From assembly GCA_050250695.1 (NCBI GenBank), contig JBFWOE010000009.1, positions 1 through 46,662 of the forward strand: a DNA stretch of 46,662 nt, in the 5' to 3' direction. Of this stretch, positions 1 through 8,597 are shown piece after piece. Every line of letters begins with the position of its first letter. The first letter of the stretch is position 1. A program made the translations under genes and the position numbers. The stretch is from Ga0077527 sp050250695. GTDB taxonomy: Bacteria; Pseudomonadota; Gammaproteobacteria; Burkholderiales; SG8-41. A model generated the notes under the pieces. It saw only the letters and a list, made by a program, of their open reading frames with translations. It did not search any database and was not told the DNA's origin.

Positions 1-2
1 TG

Positions 3-224
3 GATATATTGGTTCTGGACGAGGCCACTTCTGCACTAGACTCGGCCACAGAAATTGAAGTTTTGAGGGTCTTGCAATCATTAAAAAATGAAAAAACCAT
101 CATTTTCATTACTCATCGACTTGAATCCGTAGCCTGGTGCGACCGCGTCATTAAAATCGAGAATGGGCGGATTGTTCTGAATGGTTTCTGCTCCGGCCTG
201 AAAGAATCCCGTGATGACCCTTGA
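3..224 (+). CDS. ABC exporter, C-terminal end of ATPase domain (partial)
   Basis: Only the last ~73 codons are inside the window and the start lies upstream. The reading frame enters with a Walker B segment followed by the D-loop (LVLDEATSALDS). The H-loop histidine follows about 30 residues later (FITHRLESV), then a short tail. This layout is typical of type I ABC exporters that carry lipids or lipid-linked glycans (MsbA/PglK-like), in which the ATPase domain is C-terminal. Its place at the head of a surface-glycan cluster suggests a lipid-linked sugar substrate, but that is inference. The stretch is visibly more AT-rich than the genes that follow, as often seen in exchanged parts of O-antigen loci. 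The substrate cannot be judged without the membrane domain. Confidence 0.8.
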   Translation, partial: DILVLDEATSALDSATEIEVLRVLQSLKNEKTIIFITHRLESVAWCDRVIKIENGRIVLNGFCSGLKESRDDP

Positions 225-266
225 TAATAAAATTCGGCCGGCACATATGAATTGCCGTAAACCCTC

Positions 267-1079
267 ATGAAAAGAGCAAACGAACATGCGCTCCCGACCG
301 ATCCATTCAAAAGCGACTTGATTCGCAGCAAACTGGCGCATCAAGAAGATCTGGCGGCGCTTAAAGCCAGCTATATACCCGGCGCCCTGCCTGAACTGAC
401 CGACATGAGTTCCGCCCGCTTGTGGGACGAACTGGCGGCCTGCTCGGATGCTCCGGCATTCCGCATCCGGCGGCTGCAGGCCGTGGCTGACCAGCTTTCG
501 CCCGGAGCCAGCGTGCTGGACATCGGCATCGGCTGGGGCGAAATCATCCCGATGATTCTGGCCCGCGGCTGCAGTTACTCGGGCATTGATTTTTCGGAGC
601 AAATAGTCGCTCATGTTTCACAACAGCATCCGGGGTGCAAATTCCACACCGGCGGACTGGACCAGATCACCTCGTCATACGATGCAGTGTTGGCCTTGGA
701 GGTCTGCGAACACATCCTGCCCAGCAAAATCTTTGGCTTTTTTGGTGAAATCCGGCGGATTCTCACCGACAACGGCACCTTGATCATCACCGTTCCTGTC
801 TACGAAAATCTGCGCGCAATGACTCTAAACTGTCCGCAATGCGGCCACATGCACAACCGCATGGGCCACGTCCGCGCCTATACCCCCGAGCTGATCATCG
901 CCGAACTGAAACTCGCCGGCTTTGCCGTTGAGAAATCGTTTTTTATTTACGCCAGTTTCGACAATTCCCTGCCGGGTACGATGAAACGGAAGCTGGTCGA
1001 CCTGGGCCGGCGGCTGCTGAAACTCGGGCAGACCGTTCCTCTCAACATCGTGGTCGTTGCCCGCAAGCGGGCTGATTGA
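267..1079 (+). CDS. Class I SAM-dependent methyltransferase
   Basis: This 270-residue protein has a classical SAM-binding motif I (VLDIGIGWGE) near residue 85 and an acidic motif around YSGIDFS. A post-motif 'LEVCEHIL' resembles the UbiE/UbiG/Methyltransf_11 families. A CPQCGHMH cluster near residue 190 may bind a metal or shape the substrate pocket. No membrane segments are seen. In a polysaccharide cluster such enzymes usually O- or C-methylate a sugar or act on a lipid-linked glycan; the target cannot be read from sequence. The gene starts 42 nt after the ABC gene and its stop is followed closely by the next GT gene, so it is likely co-transcribed. The first ATG is used because no longer in-frame start is apparent. 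Confidence 0.8.
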   Translation: MKRANEHALPTDPFKSDLIRSKLAHQEDLAALKASYIPGALPELTDMSSARLWDELAACSDAPAFRIRRLQAVADQLSPGASVLDIGIGWGEIIPMILARGCSYSGIDFSEQIVAHVSQQHPGCKFHTGGLDQITSSYDAVLALEVCEHILPSKIFGFFGEIRRILTDNGTLIITVPVYENLRAMTLNCPQCGHMHNRMGHVRAYTPELIIAELKLAGFAVEKSFFIYASFDNSLPGTMKRKLVDLGRRLLKLGQTVPLNIVVVARKRAD

Positions 1080-1102
1080 ACAACCTGGTGCAGTCGCAAG
1101 CC

Positions 1103-2020
1103 ATGCACAAACTCGCCCTTGTCGTCCCGACCAAGGACCGCCCCGACGACCTGGGCAAACTGTTGTCCAGCCTTGAAGCACAAACCCGGCTGCCGGACCA
1201 GCTGATCGTCGTTGACGGGAGCAACCCGGACATCCAGCATGTCATCGACCGGTTCCCGGGACTTCAGGTGGATTACGTGCGGGTCTACCCGCCTTCCCTG
1301 TCGCAACAGCGTAACGCAGGGATGCAGCGCCTTGATCCGGAAATCACCCTCGCCGGCTACCTGGATGACGACATCGTGCTCGAACCATCCGCCATCGAAG
1401 TCATGCTCCGTTTCTGGTCGACAGCCGGCACTGACATCGGTGGCGCAGCATTCAACATCACCAACGCCGCCAGGCCCAACTGGGTCTGCCTGAAAAGCCT
1501 GCTGCTGGTTGACGCTGCGCTGCCCGGTCAAATGCTTCCTTCCGGCTTCCCGAGCACCATCGGTTTCCAGCAAGTTGATATCGAGACCGACTGGCTTTAC
1601 GGTGGCGCAACCGTCTGGCGACGCGAAATTGCCGATCGATATTCCTACGATGAGTGGTTTCTCGGCATGGGATTTCTGGAAGACGTCGACTTTAGCTTCA
1701 GAGTGCGCCGTGAATACCGCCTGAAAGTGGTATCAGCTGCACGGCTCGCCCATTACAGCCATCCGATCAAACCGGAACGGGAAACGTTGCTGGGCAAATG
1801 GCAGATCACCAACCGCATGTACCTGGTGAGAAAACACAAATCACGCGGACTGTCAGTCGGCGCAGCCTGGATCGCCAGTGCCGGAACCACCCTGCTGAAC
1901 ATTGCGCTGGCCCTGTTCCGCAATCACCCCGGCCACTGGCGTCGTGCCAAGGGGAATTTTCAAGGCATGTTTGCCGAAATCACCGGCAATCGGTCGGCAC
2001 TGGGAGGTCACCTGAAATGA
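1103..2020 (+). CDS. Glycosyltransferase family 2
   Basis: The ~305-residue protein begins with a GT-A strand (LALVVPTKDRPDDL), has the UDP-sugar contact region VVDGSN near residue 37, and carries the metal-binding acidic motif LDDDI at about residues 87-91. A later 'FLEDVDFSFRVRREY' is the usual [ED]D..F acceptor-side motif. I prefer the ATG at 1103, because the conserved fold begins immediately after it. A TTG at 1076, overlapping the preceding stop, would add nine unconserved residues and cannot be excluded. The C-terminus has a hydrophobic stretch (roughly AAWIASAGTTLLNIALALF) that could anchor the enzyme to the inner membrane. Donor and acceptor are unknown. Confidence 0.85.
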   Translation: MHKLALVVPTKDRPDDLGKLLSSLEAQTRLPDQLIVVDGSNPDIQHVIDRFPGLQVDYVRVYPPSLSQQRNAGMQRLDPEITLAGYLDDDIVLEPSAIEVMLRFWSTAGTDIGGAAFNITNAARPNWVCLKSLLLVDAALPGQMLPSGFPSTIGFQQVDIETDWLYGGATVWRREIADRYSYDEWFLGMGFLEDVDFSFRVRREYRLKVVSAARLAHYSHPIKPERETLLGKWQITNRMYLVRKHKSRGLSVGAAWIASAGTTLLNIALALFRNHPGHWRRAKGNFQGMFAEITGNRSALGGHLK

Positions 2021-2075
2021 GCGGCGCAGGAACGCTCAAGGTTACGGATGCGGCAACCTGCCTTCCGGACTAATC

Positions 2076-3071
2076 ATGATGAAACTGCAACTCCCGGCTC
2101 CTTCTGCAAAACGACTGGCCGGTTTCCTGCAATCAGAAGCCGGCAACACGCCGCGCTCCGGTCACTGGCAGCACTTCTCAAGTCTCAACCACATCAGCGT
2201 TGATGCCGCCGCGGGCACCGTCACCTTCAGGGCCGGCGCCGGCTTTGACAGCGAATATGAACTGAATTTCCGCAAGCGGACTCTTGCCGAGACACTTTCC
2301 CGCCACTGGCTGGGCATCAGAGGCCTTAACCCTGACTCGCGCTTCTCCGGGGCCTTCTTCAAACTCTTGCCGGACAATCCGGCAATTGATGCCCGCACCG
2401 CCACAAACTTGTTGCACCCGCCCATGACTGCGCACAAGTTCCTTGCGGTTCACTATGCCAACCTGTTGCTGCCCTCTTTGCCCGCCATCGGCAAAACCAC
2501 CTACGTTGAAATCGGACCAGGTTCCGGTTATCTGGCCGCACTCGTCCACCGCCACCGGCCCGGTCGCCTGATTCTGATTGATCTGCCGGAAATCCTCCCC
2601 TATTCCTTTCTGCTGCTGCACCGGACGTTTCCGGACAGCCCTTTTCTGCTGCCCAATGAACTGGAAGACGGCACCGTCCGGCTGCCTCAAGAGGGGTTTG
2701 TATACATGACAGCCGATCAGGCCAGCCGGCTTCCCGACGACTGCATGGACATCGGGGTAAACACGGCCTCGTTCGGTGAAATGCTCCCGCACCTGGTTGA
2801 TCAATATTTCACGCTGCTGCGACGCATAGTCAAACCGGACGGGTTGTTCTTCACCTGCAACCGCGTTGAGAAGTGGATGAGCGGAGGAAACGACCCGACT
2901 GGGGCTGGCGCCAAGGTTCCCGTGCGATTTGATCAATATCCCTGGTCGCCCCTTGACCGCGACATCTTCTACGGCAAATCCGTATTTCATGATCTCGTGC
3001 AGCCTGAAAATCCGATGTTGCAGCGCCTTTGTCGCCTCGCACCGTCTCCTGCGGCCGCTACATCCGCCTGA
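2076..3071 (+). CDS. Putative sugar O-methyltransferase
   Basis: This 331-residue protein has a Rossmann-type SAM site in the middle (TYVEIGPGSGYLAAL, about residues 142-157) after a long N-terminal region. That layout fits the 'putative sugar O-methyltransferase' family found in O-antigen and capsule loci, rather than the short UbiE type. 'LILIDLPEILPYSFLLL' follows, as in that family, and the C-terminal half contains 'FTCNRVEKW' and a 'RFDQYPWSPLDRDIF' region. Tandem ATGs at 2076 and 2079 are both possible starts. The 55-nt gap before it carries no other gene. Its stop is two bases before the ATG of the next gene, so the two are likely translated together. Family assignment is by pattern memory and moderately sure; the substrate is unknown. 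Confidence 0.65.
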   Translation: MMKLQLPAPSAKRLAGFLQSEAGNTPRSGHWQHFSSLNHISVDAAAGTVTFRAGAGFDSEYELNFRKRTLAETLSRHWLGIRGLNPDSRFSGAFFKLLPDNPAIDARTATNLLHPPMTAHKFLAVHYANLLLPSLPAIGKTTYVEIGPGSGYLAALVHRHRPGRLILIDLPEILPYSFLLLHRTFPDSPFLLPNELEDGTVRLPQEGFVYMTADQASRLPDDCMDIGVNTASFGEMLPHLVDQYFTLLRRIVKPDGLFFTCNRVEKWMSGGNDPTGAGAKVPVRFDQYPWSPLDRDIFYGKSVFHDLVQPENPMLQRLCRLAPSPAAATSA

Positions 3072-3073
3072 GC

Positions 3074-4117
3074 ATGACCGCAGCCATGGATCAACGTCCT
3101 GTCATTCTCGCAGCAGGTGACGACGGCCCCCGCAACACGCTGCGCCCGCTGGCGGGCGCAATCCCCGTCATCGCCTCTGGCGACAACATTCCGCCTCCAG
3201 TTGATGAAATCTACTGGCACCAACTGACCAGCGCCCATAATCCGCGCGGACTGGTCTGCGGCACCTCGGACAGTCCTGCAGGCCAAGCCGTGGAAGCCGG
3301 CGCAAGGCGGGCTGCCGCCGCAGCCGGAATCCCAATTGCGGTTGTCGAGGATTTTCCAGGCAACTATCGCGAGGTTGCCGGCAGCAGCACCGGCCTGTTG
3401 CTGGTCGAAAGTCCGCCCGCCATCGAACTTGCCCGCAATCGCCTCGGAACCTCCTGTCCGCCGACACGGGCACTGAGTCCGGCGCGATATGACCCGTACC
3501 GCCTTCAGGCATGTGCCCGTAGGACCACCATCCGTCAAGCCTGGACCGGCAACAGCAAGCCTTCAGTGCTGTGGGCCGGCCAGCCGGAAACCACCGATTG
3601 CCTGCTCACTCTGGAAGCATTGCGCCCGGTGCTTGCGGATTTGCGACTTCAACTCCTGTTCAAGGCCCATCCGCGCGATGCTGGGTATGCCGGTGGTGCC
3701 TACCGCGGCCTGTTGAGCGACCCAGCGCTGTCGCCGGTTGACGTCACCCCGCTGCCGGTAGAGGACGCGCTGCTGCTGGCGCCACGGCTGGTCATCACGC
3801 AGTTCTCTTCGGTGGCCATCGAAGCCGGCTTCTGCGGCATCCCGAGCCTGAATCTGCTGCTGCCGGGCGCCGGCGCCGACCGCCTGCTCGAAAAAAAATC
3901 CTGTGTCGTGCCGCCACACTGCCTTGAAGGCGCAGCACTGCACACCCATGATCCTGCAGCACTTACAGGGATGATACGCAGCGGGATCGCGGACGAATCC
4001 TTGCGCACCTGCATAGTCCGCTGTTTCGACTCGTATTTCAGTGTCGGCACCCCTACCCTGCCCGCATTCATCAGAATACTCGAAGACCTTTTCGCCAGCC
4101 GGGAAATTTCGCCCTGA
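3074..4117 (+). CDS. Putative GT-B-fold glycosyltransferase/surface glycan protein
   Basis: The ~347-residue protein has no strong signature motif. Its second half reads like the C-terminal domain of GT-B enzymes: a strand with WAGQPE, then LLFKAHPRD near the middle, and 'VITQFSSVAIEAGFCGIPSLNLLLPG'. The last resembles the donor-site region of CDP-glycerol/capsule-type transferases, where 'S.v..Ea...g.P.i' is common. The ATG at 3074 is chosen because it lies two bases after the preceding stop. A longer frame from 3029 would overlap conserved coding of the upstream gene. No transmembrane segment or signal peptide is apparent. It could instead be a sugar-processing protein of unknown type. Confidence 0.5.
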   Translation: MTAAMDQRPVILAAGDDGPRNTLRPLAGAIPVIASGDNIPPPVDEIYWHQLTSAHNPRGLVCGTSDSPAGQAVEAGARRAAAAAGIPIAVVEDFPGNYREVAGSSTGLLLVESPPAIELARNRLGTSCPPTRALSPARYDPYRLQACARRTTIRQAWTGNSKPSVLWAGQPETTDCLLTLEALRPVLADLRLQLLFKAHPRDAGYAGGAYRGLLSDPALSPVDVTPLPVEDALLLAPRLVITQFSSVAIEAGFCGIPSLNLLLPGAGADRLLEKKSCVVPPHCLEGAALHTHDPAALTGMIRSGIADESLRTCIVRCFDSYFSVGTPTLPAFIRILEDLFASREISP

Positions 4118-4165
4118 AATCATGGAGTTCGGGTAAAATCTTCGTCATCGAATATTAGGGCTCCG

Positions 4166-5311
4166 ATGGGCGCAACCACCAGAAAGATCATCCCGATCCA
4201 GGCGCTGGACAACAGCCGTTACGACGTTGACCGCCTGTTGCGCGACGGCAGCTTCGTCGCTACAGATGCCGAGCGGCATATTGCGGCGGAAGCCCTGGTG
4301 GCCGAACCCGAAATCACCCGCCTGCTGCACCCGGAAGTGCGCTACGAGGTCACAGACCACTGCAATGCCAGTTGCATCATGTGCCCGCGCGACAAGCACG
4401 AACATGGCCGCGAGCACGGCATCATGGACCAGGCCAAGTACGAAAAAAGCATCGACGAGGTGGTCAGCCTCGGCGCAAAAAAAGTCGTGCTCACCGGTTT
4501 CGGCGAACCGATGCTCGACAAGCGGCTTGAGGACAAGGTGGCCTATGCCACGGGCAAGGGCCTGTCGACCTATTTCATCACCAACGGTTCGGCACTGACC
4601 CCAAAACGCTCACGCCGGCTGATGGATGCCGGTCTGGCCGAAATGCGCGTGAGTTTCTACGGCATGCGTCCCGAAACCTACAACGCAGTCATGCAGGGCC
4701 TCGATTTCGACCGCACCATGAAGGGGTTGCTGGATTTCCTGAAAATCCGCGACGAGTCCGGCTCGAAAACACGGGTGCAGATTTCCTATCTGGAACTGGA
4801 GCAGAACAAGTCCGACACCGCGGCCTTCCGCGAATTCTGGGAGCCCAAGGTCAATGCCATCGAAATCTGGAAGCCGCACAATTTCGGCGACGGCCGGGAT
4901 TACCGTTTCCGCGAAGGCGACCTCGAGCGCAAAACCAGCTGCGGCCGGCCCGAGAACGGCCCCTTCCAGATCCAGTGGAATGGTGAAGTGATTCCCTGCT
5001 GCTACGACTACAACAACCAGATCATCCTCGGCAATGCCTTCGAGCAGCCGGTGCTGGAAATCCTCAACAACGAGAAATACCGCCTGCTGCGCTACGCGCA
5101 CCGCATGAAGAAGTTCGGCATGTTCCCGTACTGCGACCAGTGCGACCAGCTGCTGCCCCATGCCGATGCACTGGTCTACACCAACCGCCATAACCTGCCC
5201 GCCGAAGAAGCCGTCAAGCTGTCGAATACCGACCTGTTCGACCTGGTTGCCGGCAAGGAAATCGCGGAAGAGCAGCTATCGTCGCGCTATATCGGCGCAA
5301 ACAAACCCTAG
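4166..5311 (+). CDS. Radical SAM/SPASM-domain protein
   Basis: The 381-residue protein has a radical-SAM CxxxCxxC cluster site at C66, C70 and C73 (TDHCNASCIMCPRDK) and a GFGEPMLD strand resembling the 'GGE' SAM-binding motif. Its C-terminal half has a SPASM-type layout of auxiliary cysteines: CGRPENG, then GEVIPCCYD, then PYCDQCDQ. It would therefore bind the SAM-cleaving [4Fe-4S] cluster plus one or two auxiliary clusters. Such enzymes modify peptides or, less often, sugars; the cluster context suggests a carbohydrate or lipid substrate, which is inference. A 48-nt gap separates it from the preceding gene, and the next gene follows within about 11 nt. Cysteine spacing makes the superfamily call secure; the reaction is unknown. 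Confidence 0.88.
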   Translation: MGATTRKIIPIQALDNSRYDVDRLLRDGSFVATDAERHIAAEALVAEPEITRLLHPEVRYEVTDHCNASCIMCPRDKHEHGREHGIMDQAKYEKSIDEVVSLGAKKVVLTGFGEPMLDKRLEDKVAYATGKGLSTYFITNGSALTPKRSRRLMDAGLAEMRVSFYGMRPETYNAVMQGLDFDRTMKGLLDFLKIRDESGSKTRVQISYLELEQNKSDTAAFREFWEPKVNAIEIWKPHNFGDGRDYRFREGDLERKTSCGRPENGPFQIQWNGEVIPCCYDYNNQIILGNAFEQPVLEILNNEKYRLLRYAHRMKKFGMFPYCDQCDQLLPHADALVYTNRHNLPAEEAVKLSNTDLFDLVAGKEIAEEQLSSRYIGANKP

Positions 5312-5322
5312 CGCCTGCCGTC

Positions 5323-7071
5323 TTGCCGACGGTCTCCCTGGTCTCCCGATTACCCGATCAAGCCCGGCCTGGGCTTGTGATCGACTTCGGCACCGCGGCA
5401 ATGGATGGCACTGAACCTCCGGTAGGTCTTGTTGCCGTCCAGCTTGCCGGAATCTATCGCCTGCATGGCCACCTCTGGCTGCGGGAATTCAGCGAAGATC
5501 TGGGTGTCCTCAACGCGGCAAACGCGGGACTGGCCTGGTGGGCGCATACCAGCACCGCAAAAAACCTGTTGTCATCGCCGCTGGGAAACCGCCTCATGCA
5601 GGCCCGTGCCGCCCTGAAATTCGTCGAAGAGGAAAACTTCGATCACCTGTACATCGCGGGGGCCACGGAAGGACAACGTGCCATCATCCGTGCCGGCATT
5701 CATGTCAGCAGCCGGCAGATAACACTCATCGAAAGCGGGGGCAAGGCCGAGTTTACCGCCATCGAAGTGGCGTTCCGGCTATGCTGGCAGGCAGCCCGCC
5801 TGGCGCATGCCATGATCCGCTGGCGCGGCAGCTTCGAGCTTCCGGACTCCGATACGGCTGCACTTACTTATGTCGATGCGAGCATCGACGAAGAATCCGA
5901 TGCATTCTTCGGTCGGCTGCACGACCTGATGGGTGAGCGGAATCCATCGGTTCATCTGAACTATTTGGCCTTCGTCCAAGCCCCTTACCAACAGGTTTTG
6001 CCACGCATGCTCGCGTTCAGGAAAAAAATTTATTCTCCGGTCTTCCTGCACGCACGGCTACGGGACCTCGCCAGCACACTCCTGGGCTCACTGCGCGAAC
6101 TTTTCTTCCCCGCCTTCACTGGGTCTGGTTTCCGCAGCGTCACGGGAAGCGCCGGGCTGTTGAGGGAAGCTTTCCGCTGGGATCTGGCCAAGGGTGGCTA
6201 TTTTCACAATCTGCTCCTGTGCAGTGCGCTGCGGCTCTTACTTCGCAAACGGCCTCTGCGCCGGCTGATCTACCCCTACGAGAACAAGTCGCTGGAGAAA
6301 ATGCTGCTGCTTGCCGTACGCGCGGAATGTCCGGCATGTCTCATCATCGGCTACCAGCACACCTCGATCACCCCGCGGCACACCACATTCCGCTTTTCCG
6401 GAGCAGAAATCGCCGCAACACCCCTTCCTGACAGGATCATCACCGTGGGAGAAATCACCCGCCGCTACCTGGAAGAACAGGGCCGATATCCGGCCGGCAT
6501 GCTTCAGGCCGGCTGCGCGCTTCGACAGTCATCGCCGGCGCCCGACACCGATGCCCCCGGTGTCTCCGGGAGAATACTTGTTGCACTTTCTTCCAGCCTC
6601 CACGAACTCGTCGCCGCAACCGGATTCATGATGCGCGTCGCAGCTGCGAGAAAAGATTTGCAGATTGGAATCCGTCCCCATCCGGAATTCCCGCTCGCGC
6701 TCCTGCCCGAGCATTTGCGCCGGTGGATCCACGATCACGCCATTGATCTTTCAGGAACCCCGCTCCGGGAAAACCTGCGCTGGTGCAGTGCAACCGCTTA
6801 TGTGTCCTCGACCGTCGCCCTCGAATGCCTGATGCTGGGAAAGCCGGTGATCAATCTCGATCTGGGTGAGATCATCATTCCGGATCCGGTGCTGGATCCG
6901 CCTCCTCTGTGGCAACGGGTTGCAGATCCCGATGCATTTCTGGCCGCTCTGGCCGCTACCGATGCCGTGCCCGCGGAAACACGTTTGTCCAATGCACAGC
7001 GGACACGGGGCTACATGCAGTCTTACTTCTCTCCGGTCACACCGACGGCGATTGGTCTTTTTCTGCAATGA
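5323..7071 (+). CDS. Large uncharacterised protein with GT-B-like C-terminus
   Basis: I do not recognise this 582-residue protein. The N-terminal ~250 residues have no motif I can name. The C-terminal part looks like a nucleotide-sugar-binding Rossmann domain: 'CLIIGYQHTSITPRH', 'RIITVGEITRRYLEEQG', 'RILVALSSSLHE', 'IGIRPHPEFPLALLP' and 'YVSSTVALECLMLGKPVIN'. The last is close to the donor-site helix of GT-B surface-carbohydrate enzymes. A TTG at 5323, 11 nt after the upstream stop, gives the longest frame. GTG near 5377 or ATG at 5401 are shorter alternatives. The stop overlaps the start of the flippase gene by ATGA, so the pair is translationally coupled. It is probably a glycan-assembly protein. 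Confidence 0.55.
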   Translation: MPTVSLVSRLPDQARPGLVIDFGTAAMDGTEPPVGLVAVQLAGIYRLHGHLWLREFSEDLGVLNAANAGLAWWAHTSTAKNLLSSPLGNRLMQARAALKFVEEENFDHLYIAGATEGQRAIIRAGIHVSSRQITLIESGGKAEFTAIEVAFRLCWQAARLAHAMIRWRGSFELPDSDTAALTYVDASIDEESDAFFGRLHDLMGERNPSVHLNYLAFVQAPYQQVLPRMLAFRKKIYSPVFLHARLRDLASTLLGSLRELFFPAFTGSGFRSVTGSAGLLREAFRWDLAKGGYFHNLLLCSALRLLLRKRPLRRLIYPYENKSLEKMLLLAVRAECPACLIIGYQHTSITPRHTTFRFSGAEIAATPLPDRIITVGEITRRYLEEQGRYPAGMLQAGCALRQSSPAPDTDAPGVSGRILVALSSSLHELVAATGFMMRVAAARKDLQIGIRPHPEFPLALLPEHLRRWIHDHAIDLSGTPLRENLRWCSATAYVSSTVALECLMLGKPVINLDLGEIIIPDPVLDPPPLWQRVADPDAFLAALAATDAVPAETRLSNAQRTRGYMQSYFSPVTPTAIGLFLQ

Positions 7072-8597
7072 CCAGCCGGGACGACAGCAAAACAACCCCT
7101 GTCAGCGTCACCCGCAACGCCGGCTGGAACCTGCTGGGCGCCGCCCTGCCGCTGCCGGTCGCGCTGCTGTGCATTCCCTTGCTGGTGGCTGCACTGGGTG
7201 TGGACCGTTTCGGGGTGCTGGGGCTGGCGTGGGTGGTCATGGGTTACTTCGGCATGTTCGATTTCGGCCTGGGCCAGAGCACCACCCGGCTGGTGGCCCA
7301 GGGGAAGGCCTCGCAGGACCTGCGCACGCTGATGCTGAATTCACTGCTGCTGCACGCAGCGCTGGGGCTGCTCGGCGGTGCGGCATTCGCCGCACTGGTT
7401 CCGTGGCTCGCCACCCGTGCATTCGAAGTGCCGCCGGAGCTGGTCGGCGAAACCACGCATGCCCTGTACTGGCTGGCGGCCTCGGTACCGGCCATCGTCA
7501 TCTCGGCGGCGCTGCGCGGCATGCTGGAGGGCCTGCACCGCTTCGATATCGTCAACCTGGTACGCATTCCCGCGGGCATCGTCAATTTCGCCGGGCCGGT
7601 GATCGCGCTGCAGTTCGCCGACGGCCTGCCCGCGGCCGTTGCGGTGATTGCCGTTGCCCGTTTTCTGGTGGCCCTCGCCTATGCCGCAGCCTGCCTGCGC
7701 CTGCTCCCCGCAAAAACCGGAACAACCTGCATCGAGGGCGCGCTGTTGCGGCGCCTCGCGTCCTACGGCGGCTGGCTGACGGTTTCGAATTTCGTCAATC
7801 CGCTGATCATCGTCACCGACCGCTTCGTGGTGGCCGCAGCGGTTTCGGTCGCCGCCGTAGCCTATTACGTGACTCCTTACGAAATCATCACCAAGACCTG
7901 GATCATTTCGGCCAGCGTGCTCGGCGCCCTGTTCCCGGTGCTGTCAGCCGCGGCCGCGAACAACCCCGCCGCGCTGCGCGGCATCTGCCGGCAGACGGAA
8001 GTGGTCCTGCTCTGCCTGGCCACTCCCGTTGTTGCGGTATTCCTCGCCGGCTCTGACCTGCTGCTGGAACTGTGGCTGGGCACGAACTTTCGCGACCAGT
8101 CGTCAGTCGTCGCGCAGTTGCTGGCAGTCGGCATCCTGATCAACGTGGTCGCCCAGGTGCCGCTGACGGCGCTCAATGCCGCCGGGCGCGCGGACCTTTC
8201 CGCAAAAATCGCGGCCGCGGAGCTTCCGGTTTATGTCGCTGCCATCTGGTACGGTGCGCATGCCTTCGGCATCAATGGCGTTGCCGCGGTCTGGGCGGCG
8301 CGCGCCGCTTTCGACGCAGTCCTGCTGTTCGCAACGGCACATGCGACGCTGCCGCCGGGTGATGTCTCGAAGTCGCGCGGATTGAATGTTTTGAATGTCA
8401 TGCTGCTCTGCGGTTTCCTGCTGGCCTTCTGGATGACCGGCATGCTGCTGCCGGAACAATGGCTCGCTCGCACCTTTGTTGCGACCATCCTGCTTGCCGC
8501 AATGCTGGCATGGCAATGGCATCGCATGTTGGGAACGGAAGACCGCGCAGCAATGCTGGCGCTGTACTCCCGTCTTGCCGGAAAATCTCCGGCATGA
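7068..8597 (+). CDS. Wzx-like lipid-linked oligosaccharide flippase
   Basis: This 509-residue, strongly hydrophobic protein has the repeating helix pattern of the MATE/polysaccharide-transporter (Wzx/RfbX) family. It starts with 'NAGWNLLGAALPLPVALLC', followed by 'MFDFGLGQSTTRLVA', which matches the conserved cytoplasmic loop of Wzx proteins (usually '..DlGl..a..r.va'). About 12-14 membrane helices can be drawn. It would flip undecaprenyl-diphosphate-linked repeat units to the periplasm. The ATG at 7068 overlaps the preceding stop by ATGA and places the first helix directly after a short cytoplasmic tail; a longer frame upstream lies inside the previous gene. Its stop overlaps the next start in the same way. 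The family call is good; substrate specificity is unknown. Confidence 0.85.
   Translation: MTSRDDSKTTPVSVTRNAGWNLLGAALPLPVALLCIPLLVAALGVDRFGVLGLAWVVMGYFGMFDFGLGQSTTRLVAQGKASQDLRTLMLNSLLLHAALGLLGGAAFAALVPWLATRAFEVPPELVGETTHALYWLAASVPAIVISAALRGMLEGLHRFDIVNLVRIPAGIVNFAGPVIALQFADGLPAAVAVIAVARFLVALAYAAACLRLLPAKTGTTCIEGALLRRLASYGGWLTVSNFVNPLIIVTDRFVVAAAVSVAAVAYYVTPYEIITKTWIISASVLGALFPVLSAAAANNPAALRGICRQTEVVLLCLATPVVAVFLAGSDLLLELWLGTNFRDQSSVVAQLLAVGILINVVAQVPLTALNAAGRADLSAKIAAAELPVYVAAIWYGAHAFGINGVAAVWAARAAFDAVLLFATAHATLPPGDVSKSRGLNVLNVMLLCGFLLAFWMTGMLLPEQWLARTFVATILLAAMLAWQWHRMLGTEDRAAMLALYSRLAGKSPA

Noticed and set aside
4118..4165. Promoter for the radical SAM gene (TAAAAT at 4134-4139)
   Set aside because: No -35 hexamer is found at 15-19 nt upstream, so only a chance -10 match is supported.
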